Origin: CAZGSG01 sp964528095
GTDB taxonomy: Bacteria > Bacteroidota > Bacteroidia > Chitinophagales > Chitinophagaceae
Assembly (NCBI GenBank): GCA_964528095.1
Contig: CAZGSG010000242.1
Span: forward strand, 1-9,038
Direction of reading: 5' to 3'
DNA: 9,038 bases
In this document: positions 1 to 7,200 of the stretch, piece after piece
Position numbering within the stretch: position 1 is the first letter of the stretch
How the letters are laid out: every line of letters begins with the position of its first letter
The notes under the pieces: model-generated
The model's input: the letters and a program-made list of their open reading frames with translations, nothing else
What the model was told of the DNA's origin: nothing
Database searches by the model: none
Made by a program: the position numbers and the translations under genes

Positions 1-15
1 TATGGTAAAATGTTT

Positions 16-143
16 AACTAAGAGATAAAAGGGTGAAAAGGGGTGAAAGAGTGTGCGGTTTTATATTTATAGACACCTCTGAGACGATTAAAGTTAAGTT
101 AGCCCCTCTCTTTAGCCTCTTTTCACCCTTTTATCTCTTAGTT
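16..143. repeat. Long inverted repeat at the 3' end of the serine hydrolase gene
   Basis: The left arm (16-40) is a perfect 25-bp reverse complement of the right arm (119-143). Allowing two G-T pairs and one mismatch, pairing continues inward to 51/108, giving a stem of about 36 bp around a loop of about 56 nt. The right arm covers the last sense codon and the TAA stop of the minus-strand serine hydrolase, so the stop codon would lie in the stem of the mRNA. Neither side has a clear T-tract after the stem, so it is not a standard intrinsic terminator. It could be an RNA-stabilising or terminating 3' hairpin, or a small palindromic (MITE/REP-like) element of about 128 bp. No convincing target duplication flanks it. 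The arms contain an internal direct repeat of GGGTGAAA. Confidence 0.85.
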
Positions 144-1403
144 GTCTATCGCGCCATACACCACCGCCTTAAATTTATCATGGATCTCGCCATGTGAATT
201 TGGAAACTGGTTGAGGAAAAGCTGCGCTACTATTTTTTGTTTGGGATCTATCCAATAGGTAGAGCTGAACATTCCACCCCAGTCGAATGATCCTGGTGAA
301 AGCGGGCTGGTGGCCGCGCCTTTTTCATCATACACGTTGAAGCCAAGTCCCATTTTATTGGATGGCCAGTCGAGCTTGTCAAACTGGCTCACTGTCATCA
401 TCCGCACACTGGATGGGCTAAGGATATGTTTACCATTATAACTGCCGCCATTGAGAAGCATCTGCATGAAAATGGCATAATCAAGCGCTGTGGAAGACAA
501 TCCTCCTCCGCCTGAATAATAGGTACCTGCGGAAACAGGATAATCCGATGCCATGTTTCCATTAAGATCAAGATCGCCTTTAAACAGGATGACTTTGCCG
601 GTGCTATCTTCTGAATACAGATTGACCAGGCGGTTGTATTTTTCTTTGGGCAAATAAAAATAACTGTCTTTCATGCCCAGTGGCTCAAAGATCTTTTTCT
701 TAAAATAAGCGTCCAGGCTCATGCCGCTGATAACTTCTACCACGTAACCAAGAACGTCAACACTAAGACTATACATCCAACGTTCGCCGGGTTGTAACAG
801 CAGGGGCAGTGTTCCCAGTTTTTTTATTTTATCAGCCAGGTATACTTTATCACTGGTGAGTCCGCCAATGATGCCATTTTTATAATAAATAGCCGTGGCT
901 TGCGGGTCGCCGATCTGCGCGTATCCCAGGCCTGCGGTATGTGTAAGCAGATCGCGGATGGTTACGGGTCTTTTGGCTGGTACCGTGGTATAAGTTGTAT
1001 CCGCTTTATTAAATTTATCGATCACCTGCTGGTTGTTGAATTCCGGAATAAATTTTCCGACGGGGTCATTGAGCAGCAACTTACCTTCTTCATACAGCGT
1101 CATGATGGCCACGCTGGTAATGGCCTTCGTTTGTGAAGCAATGCGAAATATATCATCTCTTTTGTAAGAGCTGTTACCGTTATTGCCCAGCGCTTTGTAA
1201 TAAACGATCTTACCATCCCGGGCCACGATTGCTGCACCACCTGCTATCCATTTCTTATCGATATACTCCTGCAATAAACGATCAATGTTTTTTATTCGTT
1301 CGCCTGACATGCCAACTGTTTCAGGACTGGCTTCTTTTAATATTGTTTGTGAAAAAGAAAACTGTGCAATGCACAGAAAGGATAGTAGTAGTGTGAATCT
1401 CAT
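138..1403 (-). CDS. Secreted serine hydrolase, beta-lactamase (class C)/PBP4*-like family
   Basis: The product is 421 residues. A Sec signal peptide covers about residues 1-19 (hydrophobic LLLSFLCIAQFSFS, likely cleavage near Q19), so it should act in the periplasm or outside the cell. The catalytic signature S-x-x-K is SQTK at 90-93 (context FRIASQTK), with Ser90 as nucleophile. The second motif is Tyr211 in MYSLSVD, at the place of the YxN box of class C enzymes. A Gly-rich GGGGLSS segment lies at 298-304, and WGG at 375-377 sits where the KTG/HxG box is expected. Length and architecture fit the broad family of class C beta-lactamases, DD-peptidases and family VIII esterases (PF00144). The substrate cannot be read from sequence, and antibiotic resistance should not be assumed. 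ATG 1403 is chosen because the signal peptide follows it directly. It shares a strand with the PurN gene but is separated by 222 bp of repeat-rich DNA, so co-transcription is uncertain. The stop codon is in a long inverted repeat. Confidence 0.93.
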   Translation of the reverse strand: MRFTLLLSFLCIAQFSFSQTILKEASPETVGMSGERIKNIDRLLQEYIDKKWIAGGAAIVARDGKIVYYKALGNNGNSSYKRDDIFRIASQTKAITSVAIMTLYEEGKLLLNDPVGKFIPEFNNQQVIDKFNKADTTYTTVPAKRPVTIRDLLTHTAGLGYAQIGDPQATAIYYKNGIIGGLTSDKVYLADKIKKLGTLPLLLQPGERWMYSLSVDVLGYVVEVISGMSLDAYFKKKIFEPLGMKDSYFYLPKEKYNRLVNLYSEDSTGKVILFKGDLDLNGNMASDYPVSAGTYYSGGGGLSSTALDYAIFMQMLLNGGSYNGKHILSPSSVRMMTVSQFDKLDWPSNKMGLGFNVYDEKGAATSPLSPGSFDWGGMFSSTYWIDPKQKIVAQLFLNQFPNSHGEIHDKFKAVVYGAIDN

Positions 1404-1420
1404 ATGAGTAGTTTAAGTAA

Positions 1421-1448
1421 ATTCAAAATTCAAAAGCCAAAATTCAAA
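1421..1448. repeat. Heptamer tandem repeat (ATTCAAA)n, left copy
   Basis: Four 7-bp units run head to tail: ATTCAAA, ATTCAAA, AGCCAAA, ATTCAAA. They start 18 bp upstream of the serine hydrolase start codon. Read on the minus strand they give TTTTGAA units, which create near matches (GAATTTTG) to the Bacteroidota -7 box TAnnTTTG. The array could therefore contribute to the serine hydrolase promoter, but no exact match is present. It is the inverted counterpart of the array at 1630-1662. Confidence 0.75.
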
Positions 1449-1468
1449 AATGGTTTCCGTGTAATGGA

Positions 1469-1590
1469 TTTACATTTTTGATTTGATCAGGGTTGTTAGG
1501 TAAATATACTATTGCCTGTCGGAGATACAAATAGTGGGAGGAATTGCTTCTGCTGCTGAAAATTTCCTGGCCCGCAATTAAAAATGTAAA
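1469..1590. repeat. 11-bp inverted repeat in the gap between the two minus-strand genes
   Basis: TTTACATTTTT at 1469-1479 is a perfect reverse complement of AAAAATGTAAA at 1580-1590. After one mismatch three more pairs follow on the inner side. The arms are 100 nt apart. The gap 1404-1625 has no credible gene: the minus-strand reading frame at 1444-1758 overlaps the PurN end in another frame and resembles nothing known. With the heptamer arrays outside it, the region is a nested inverted arrangement. Confidence 0.5.
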
Positions 1591-1625
1591 ACTCAACAGA
1601 TAAAAGCAGCTTCCTATATCGGAGT

Positions 1626-2552
1626 CTATTTTTGACTTTTGACTTTTGATTTTTGACTTGACACTAGTTTTTCTATTACAAAGGGAAAATGCGCATGTTC
1701 CAGCGCGTGAACGCGTGCTGCCAGCGAATCGGCAGAATCGGTAGGTAATACAGGACAACGGGCCTGGAAAATAATAGCGCCGTGATCGTATTTATCATCT
1801 ACATAGTGAATAGTAATACCGCTTTCGGTTTCGCCGGCGGCGATGACGGCCTCATGTACAAATTTACCATACATGCCTTTGCCTCCATAACTGGGCAATA
1901 GTGCCGGATGAATATTAACGATGCGCATTGCATAGGCATTGGTCAGGGTCGCCGGGATCTTCCATAAAAAGCCTGCAAGAATGATATAATCGATTTCCTG
2001 GTTCTCCAGTTCCGGCACATAGCCATCGCCCCGGAAAAAACGTTCACGATCTATTAGCAAGGTGGGAATCGCGTGATCTGCGGCGATCTGTAAAACACCG
2101 GCCCCGGGTTTATTGCTTACAATAAGCACCACTTTTACCTGCGGCGTTTCGGGATTGTTGACGGCATGCGCATTTCTAAAATGTTCAATGATCTTTTTTG
2201 CGTTAGAGCCTGCTCCGGAAGCGAAAATGGCAATTTTGATGATTTTTTTATCGGCAACGGGAGCAGGAATTTTTTTAACCAGGCCCATTCTAGCCCCCAT
2301 TTTCTTCAAATAACCAGTAAAAAAGCGGAATTGACCAAAGAAAACGCTTACAAGCAGCACGGAGAAGGGCCAGACCAGGGTGACCAGGATAATATATATA
2401 ACCACCCAAAGCCAGCCTTTTTCGACGGGTAAAACATTCATTATTCTTTTTCCCGCATAACCAGTCAGGCTTCCGCCGATGGCGAAAGTGCAAAGTATGA
2501 GCAGCAGTTGAAGGCCACCTACTTTCCATTTCTTTTGTAAACGTTCAAGCAT
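1626..2552 (-). CDS. purN: Membrane-domain/phosphoribosylglycinamide formyltransferase (PurN) fusion
   Basis: The product is 308 residues, against about 190-215 for free-standing PurN. Residues 1-95 carry two hydrophobic helices (about 13-34 and 47-75) with basic flanks. This looks like the short Bacteroidota membrane domain I recall as DUF6787, a name given from memory. Residues 104-297 are a complete PurN domain, which transfers formyl from 10-formyl-tetrahydrofolate to GAR in purine synthesis. It shows the nucleotide-binding ASGAGSN at 111-117, the catalytic NIHPALLP (Asn213, His215), the Bacteroidota-type YGGKGMYG at 222-229, and VDDKYDHG at 251-258 with Asp256 matching the essential Asp. 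The domain would sit on the cytoplasmic face of the membrane. ATG 2552 is taken because the frame is open and clearly coding throughout. Internal Met85 or Met89 (about 2300 or 2288) could give a soluble PurN, so dual products are possible. The last 11 residues (SSQKSKVKSQK) are encoded by the heptamer array. It is divergent from actA. Confidence 0.9.
   Translation of the reverse strand: MLERLQKKWKVGGLQLLLILCTFAIGGSLTGYAGKRIMNVLPVEKGWLWVVIYIILVTLVWPFSVLLVSVFFGQFRFFTGYLKKMGARMGLVKKIPAPVADKKIIKIAIFASGAGSNAKKIIEHFRNAHAVNNPETPQVKVVLIVSNKPGAGVLQIAADHAIPTLLIDRERFFRGDGYVPELENQEIDYIILAGFLWKIPATLTNAYAMRIVNIHPALLPSYGGKGMYGKFVHEAVIAAGETESGITIHYVDDKYDHGAIIFQARCPVLPTDSADSLAARVHALEHAHFPFVIEKLVSSQKSKVKSQK
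1630..1662. repeat. Heptamer tandem repeat (TTTTGAC)n, right copy, inside the purN 3' end
   Basis: Units are TTTTGAC (1630-1636), TTTTGAC (1637-1643), TTTTGAT (1644-1650), TTTTGAC (1651-1657), then a partial TTGAC. The array is translated on the minus strand as the Lys/Ser-rich PurN tail and ends next to the stop codon. It is in inverted orientation to the related array at 1421-1448. Confidence 0.8.
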
Positions 2553-2587
2553 TTAAAATGAATCTATTCAAAAAAAATAATATCCGT

Positions 2588-2621
2588 CAACCGGCACCTG
2601 CAGCCGGATGGTTTTTGTTTT
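2588..2621 (+). terminator. Terminator-like hairpin in the purN leader
   Basis: CCGGC (2591-2595) pairs with GCCGG (2603-2607) across a 7-nt loop. After one mismatch two more pairs follow, and downstream on the plus strand comes GTTTTTGTTTT. It thus reads as a weak plus-strand terminator, although no plus-strand gene precedes it here. On the minus strand the same hairpin lies in the purN 5' leader. There an alternative stem ATCCG/CGGAT (2605-2609 with 2582-2586), followed by ATTATTTTTTTT, would be mutually exclusive with it. Function is uncertain. Confidence 0.4.
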
Positions 2622-2656
2622 GAGATTGCAAAAGTCAGGAAAATCATTCATCATTC

Positions 2657-2667
2657 ATTTTCAAATT
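2657..2667. repeat. ATTTTCAAATT intergenic motif, copy 1
   Basis: This 11-mer recurs exactly at 4197-4207 and 4220-4230, all three in intergenic DNA of the same operon region. The shared sequence with 4197-4207 extends to CATTTTCAAATT. It may be a dispersed intergenic repeat or a binding site; AT-rich coincidence is not excluded. Confidence 0.5.
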
Positions 2668-2768
2668 AACTATTAACAGCTGTAAGTGACATTGACTATT
2701 TCATGACAAACAAAAATGAGCAAGTCCTAAAATCATTTATAAATACGCTGAAATGCAGGCTGGTAGCG

Positions 2769-2788
2769 GGTTAAAAAATTTTTTGACC
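2769..2788. promoter_or_regulatory. 20-bp palindrome with A6T6 centre, next to the act promoter
   Basis: The sequence GGTT-A6T6-GACC is palindromic except for one T/G position pair (2772 with 2785). It ends three bases before the proposed -33 TTG at 2791. The placement fits an operator for a dimeric regulator, or an A-tract that bends DNA or helps polymerase bind. The regulator is unknown. Confidence 0.4.
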
Positions 2789-2790
2789 TG

Positions 2791-2823
2791 TTGTCGTTTT
2801 GTTAAGTTCCTGACTTATTTTTG
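2791..2823 (+). promoter_or_regulatory. Candidate Bacteroidota-type promoter for the act operon
   Basis: TATTTTTG at 2816-2823 is an exact match to the -7 consensus TAnnTTTG. TTG at 2791-2793 lies 22 nt upstream, within the looser spacing reported for flavobacterial promoters; a TTTTG at 2798-2802 is too close. Transcription would begin near 2830, leaving a leader of about 40 nt before the actA ATG. Confidence 0.5.
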
Positions 2824-2870
2824 CAGCCAGTTAGAGCTATTTATCCACATTTTTCAGATCAACTGTGTCT

Positions 2871-4142
2871 ATGATTTCTTCTAAACCAATCATCCATAAA
2901 CTGCCTCTTTTAATACTTTCCTTCACTCTTTTTTCCGTTATTAACGTTGCGGCACAGGATGGTAAGGCTTTGTTTTTGGCAAAATGCGCAAGCTGTCACA
3001 ATGTTTTTAATGATGGGACAGGTCCGGCATTGGGCGGGTTAGAAGATAGGGGTAAATGGGCCGATCGCAAGGAATTGTACAAATGGATACACAATCCTTC
3101 AGCCTATATGGCCACGGATGCGCATACCCAGGAACTAAAAGCGAAGTTCAAAACAGAAATGACCGCTTTTCCTGCACTTACCGAACCTGAAATAGACGCG
3201 ATAGTTACTCATATCAATACGACTTTTGCGGCTGGGCCCAATGCAGGCAAACCAACCACTGAAACAGGAGATGGCGGCGATTCGAAATCCAATCAAAACG
3301 CGGTTATTTTCGGTGTTATTTCCCTGATCCTCGGCATTATCGCGATGATCCTGATGTATATCAACAGCAATCTGAAAAAGATGTCTGATGATGCGGAAGG
3401 AATCAGCCGCCCCGAGCCAATCCCTTTTTATCGTAACAAGGTTTATATCGCCATGGTAGCGATCCTTTTCTTTATAGTTGGTGGTTACCTGTTGACAACC
3501 AGTGCTATCGGTCTTCAAAGACAGACCGGCTACGAACCCAAACAACCTATTTATTATTCACATAAAGTACATGCCGGCATCAACCAGATCAACTGTCTGT
3601 ATTGCCATGGCAATGCATGGGAAGGCAAATCCGCCACTATCCCTGCAGTCAACGTATGTATGAACTGTCACAAGACGATCCAGTCATACACCAAAGGACC
3701 AGAACTGCATGATGAGAATGGCAATGTGATCAACGGAACCGCGGAGATCGCCAAGCTTTACGAATACGCCGGATTTGATCCTAAAAATCCTAACGACTGG
3801 GATCCTTCCAAAGCAAAACCGATTGTTTGGGACAGGATACACAACCTTCCTGATCATGTATACTTTAACCACTCACAGCATATCAGGGCCGGAAAAGTAC
3901 AGTGCCAGACCTGTCATGGTGAGATCACCGCGATGGATGAAGTAAAACAGGTGTCTGAACTGAGCATGGGCTGGTGCGTGAACTGTCACCGTCAAACCAA
4001 AGTTGACTTTAATACAGACAGCACTGGTAACAAATTTTATAGCATTTACGAGAAGTTCCACAACGATATCAAATCACATAAAATGGATAGTGTAACCGTG
4101 AAAGATATCGGTGGGATCGAATGTCAGAAATGCCACTATTAA
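2871..4142 (+). CDS. actA: Alternative complex III subunit ActA, hexahaem cytochrome c (monohaem domain fused to pentahaem domain)
   Basis: From ATG 2871 the product is 423 residues (a GTG at 2865 would add two). A Sec signal peptide (about 1-29, ending NVAAQ) precedes a class I cytochrome c domain with CASCH at 39-43 and a likely axial Met97 (EMTAFP). Two membrane helices follow (about 143-164 and 190-213) joined by a short basic cytoplasmic loop. The C-terminal periplasmic part has five CxxCH sites: CLYCH 242, CMNCH 263, CQTCH 345, CVNCH 369 and CQKCH 418, the last one residue from the C-terminus. Histidines just before several sites (YYSHKVHAG, FNHSQHI) are plausible distal ligands. In ACIII this subunit takes electrons from the ActB clusters and passes them to a soluble cytochrome or the oxidase. 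The fused monohaem domain may do the job of the separate monohaem ActE, or add an exit haem. No Shine-Dalgarno sequence precedes the start, as is usual in this phylum. actB follows after 96 bp. Confidence 0.93.
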   Translation: MISSKPIIHKLPLLILSFTLFSVINVAAQDGKALFLAKCASCHNVFNDGTGPALGGLEDRGKWADRKELYKWIHNPSAYMATDAHTQELKAKFKTEMTAFPALTEPEIDAIVTHINTTFAAGPNAGKPTTETGDGGDSKSNQNAVIFGVISLILGIIAMILMYINSNLKKMSDDAEGISRPEPIPFYRNKVYIAMVAILFFIVGGYLLTTSAIGLQRQTGYEPKQPIYYSHKVHAGINQINCLYCHGNAWEGKSATIPAVNVCMNCHKTIQSYTKGPELHDENGNVINGTAEIAKLYEYAGFDPKNPNDWDPSKAKPIVWDRIHNLPDHVYFNHSQHIRAGKVQCQTCHGEITAMDEVKQVSELSMGWCVNCHRQTKVDFNTDSTGNKFYSIYEKFHNDIKSHKMDSVTVKDIGGIECQKCHY

Positions 4143-4150
4143 CGATCAGT

Positions 4151-4230
4151 CGCCACGAGGCGGTCCGCAAGATGTTTGCAATAGAAGAAGGGTTTCATTT
4201 TCAAATTTCCGATTGACTAATTTTCAAATT
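4151..4230. repeat. actA-actB spacer: small hairpin plus two ATTTTCAAATT copies
   Basis: CGCC-ACGA-GGCG (4151-4162) forms a tiny hairpin 9 bases after the actA stop. Further on, ATTTTCAAATT occurs exactly at 4197-4207 and again at 4220-4230, a 23-bp period, the second ending 8 bases before the actB ATG. The same 11-mer is found upstream of actA at 2657-2667. The spacer has no T-tract after the hairpin and no promoter consensus, so read-through from actA to actB is expected. Confidence 0.55.
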
Positions 4231-4238
4231 AATTATAA

Positions 4239-7200
4239 ATGAGCCAAAATAAGTACTGGCAGGGTTTCAGAGAGGTTAACGAAACAGAAGACTTTCAAAA
4301 GAAAGTACAGGATGAGTTCGGAGAAGAGCTCCCTTTTGAAGACCTCGATCAGAAAGGATTACTGGATGCCAAAGCGCCCCGTAGAGATTTCCTGAAATAC
4401 CTGGGTTTTAGCACTGCAGCAGCCACACTGGCCGCAAGCTGTAAAACGCCTGTACGGAAGGCTATTCCTTTTGCTAACAAGCCAGAGAATATCATTCCCG
4501 GCGAAGCAAAATATTACGCGACTACTTTTGTACAGGACGGTGATGTGATCCCTGTTTTGGCGAAAGTAAGAGACGGACGTCCGATCAAGATCGAAGGCAA
4601 CGAACTCAGTCCTTTTACAAAAGGCGGTACTACAGCAAGGGCACAGGCATCTGTACTTGACCTGTATGATATGCACCGCATCACACATCCCAAACAAAAA
4701 ATAGGTAACGAGTATAAAGAAGTACCCACATACGATCAGCTGGATAAACTGGTAGCTACAGCAATGGCTGGTTTGAGCGGAGCTCCGGTTGTATTATTAA
4801 CAAGCACCATCGTATCGCCTTCTACAAAAGAAATCATTGCTAAATATCCCGGTCTTCGTCATGTACAGGCCGACGCGGTTTCATATAGCGGTATGTTGCT
4901 GGCCAACGAAGCCAGTGGATTTGGAAGAAAAATACCTACTTATAATTTTGATGCAGCCAGGGTGATCGTAAGCCTTAGCGCTGATTTTCTCGGCACCTGG
5001 TTAAACGGCGTTGAAAACGCTATCGGCTATACCAAGGGTCGCAAGATCGATGAGAAGAACCCGCAGATGAGCAAACACTATCAGTTTGAAGGTTTCCTCA
5101 GTACTACAGGAGCTACCGCTGATCAGCGTTTTACTCACCGCCCTTCTGAAACAGGTGCAATAGCGCTGGCTTTACTGGCGGCATTGGATGGTTCTGTTTC
5201 TGCCCCTGCTATTGCTGATGCAAAACTGGCAGCAGGTATCAAAACGGTTGCTGAGGATCTTAAAGCACATAATGGCGCTGCACTGGTTGTTGCCGGCAGC
5301 AATGATGTCAATGTACAGATCATTGTAAACGCGATCAATAACGCGATTGGTGCCAATGGCACTACTATCAACTGGAACCTTCCGGTTAATTATCGCCAGG
5401 GTATCGATAAAGACCTCGAAGACCTCGTATCACAAATGGACAATGGCCAGGTCGGCGCTTTATTGATCTACGGAGCCAATCCTGCATACAACTATCACAA
5501 TGCGGATAAATTCAAAGCGGCATTGAAAAAAGTGAAGCTGAGTATTTCTTTCAGTGAAAAGATGGATGAAACAACAGAGTTGTGCAATTTCATCATCCCT
5601 TCTCATAATTATCTCGAAAGCTGGGGCGATGCGGAAGCAAAAGCGGGCATCACCAGTTTCCTTCAGCCTACGATCTATCCATTATTTAAAACACGTCCGT
5701 TCCAGACTTCTTTGCTGAAATGGAGTGGTAACAATATCGACTACGATACTTATTTCAAGAACTACTGGGTTGCCAAACTGGGATCAGAAGCAGCATTTGA
5801 TAAAGTATTGCAGGATGGTATATATACAGGGGCAAGCGGCCTTGCAACTGATATCGTAAACACGGTAACAACAAGTGGCAGCGGTTCTTATTCCGGTGGT
5901 TCAGTAGCAACAGCGGCAACGGCGATCAATGGTGCAAAAAAAGCGGGCAAATACGAGATCGCTTTATACCAGAAAGTTTCTGTAGGTACAGGTCATGGTG
6001 CCAGCAACCCCTGGTTACAGGAATTGCCGGATGCTATATCCAAAGCATGCTGGGACAACTATGCGATGATGTCGATGAGCATGGCGAAAGAAATGCTTGG
6101 TCTCGACCTGATGGACAAAAACAATGAATCCCAGATCAACAATTACGAATATTATCCTTCTAAACCTGTTATCAAGATCGCCGTTGCCGGTAAGAAAGAA
6201 ATAGAACTGCCGATCCTTGTTATACCGGGTATGAATGCCAATACAATTGCAGTGGCAGTAGGATACGGAAGAAGCGAGGGAATGGGAAAAACAGCTGCCG
6301 GCGTTGGTCAGAATGTATACCAGTTTGCTGCTTTCAACGGTACTACTGTTGATTACAGCAATGAAGTAACGATCACGAACGCTGATCGCAAACAAAAGAT
6401 CGCGCAGATGCAGATCCACAACTCTTACGAGGGTCGTGTGGAAGTAGTAAGAGAAACAACACTGGCTTCTTTCAAAAAGAATCCAAATGAAATAGTTGAT
6501 TATCGCCAGGACCTGGTTGATAAATATGCGAGCGCCAGCGGTGACTATCGCAAAGAGGCGACGCTTTATGGTGTACACGATCAGCCCGGTATTAAATGGG
6601 GTATGACCGTTGACATGAATGCCTGTTATGGTTGCGGCGCTTGTGTAGTTGCCTGCCATGCGGAAAATAATGTACCGGTTGTTGGTAAGAGCGAGGTATT
6701 GCGCTACCATGATATGCACTGGTTAAGGATCGACCGCTATTTTGTAAGCGATGAGAACAATCCGGATGATCTGAAAGGTGTGGTATTCCAGCCAATGATG
6801 TGTCAGCATTGTGACAACGCTCCTTGTGAAAACGTTTGCCCGGTAGCGGCAACCAACCACAGCAGTGAAGGTATTAACCAAATGGCCTATAACCGTTGTA
6901 TCGGTACAAGGTATTGCGCTAATAACTGTCCGTTCAAAGTGCGTCGTTTTAACTGGTCTGATTATACAGGAGCTGATAGCTTCCCGAACAACCAGGATCA
7001 GCAGCTGGTAGGTAAACTGGACCCTGTAGTACACCAGATGAATGATGAATTGACAAGAATGGTATTGAATCCTGATGTAACAGTTCGTTCACGTGGAGTA
7101 ATGGAAAAATGTAGTTTCTGTATACAACGCACACAGGCTGCTAAATTAACAGCAAAAAAAGCCGGTCGCCCGTTGGTAGATGGTGAAGCGAAAACAGCTT

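Larger units (their letters stand above)
2553..2870. other. Divergent purN/actA intergenic region
   Basis: These 318 bases hold no convincing gene. From left to right they contain the purN leader with a GC-rich hairpin (2588-2610), two direct copies of TCATTCA (2644-2657), an ATTTTCAAATT motif (2657-2667), an A6T6-centred palindrome (2769-2788), and a candidate promoter for the act operon (2791-2823). No exact TAnnTTTG box was found on the minus strand for purN; the nearest are one-mismatch matches such as TTAATTTG. Confidence 0.8.

Noticed and set aside
900..1396. Two plus-strand frames opposite the serine hydrolase
   Set aside because: Both are antisense to the segment holding the SxxK motif and signal peptide, and have no protein-like features of their own.
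138..1403. Calling the serine hydrolase an antibiotic-resistance beta-lactamase
   Set aside because: The SxxK and Tyr motifs are shared with esterases and peptidases of the same family, and nothing in the context points to resistance.
1444..1758. Minus-strand 104-codon frame overlapping the purN 3' end
   Set aside because: It lies in another frame over the catalytic part of PurN and the heptamer repeats, has mixed low-complexity composition, and shows no recognisable motif.
2865..2870. GTG start for actA two codons earlier
   Set aside because: ATG 2871 gives an equally good signal peptide and needs no rare start; no ribosome-binding sequence favours the GTG.
4500..6340. An active molybdenum cofactor site in ActB
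   Set aside because: Although the fold resembles molybdopterin oxidoreductases, the N-terminal Cys cluster is missing, no Mo-ligand Cys motif is evident, and ACIII ActB is known to lack the cofactor.
6015..6719. 234-codon frame antisense to actB
   Set aside because: It is wholly inside a strongly conserved actB region and reads as an opposite-strand shadow with no domain or plausible start context.
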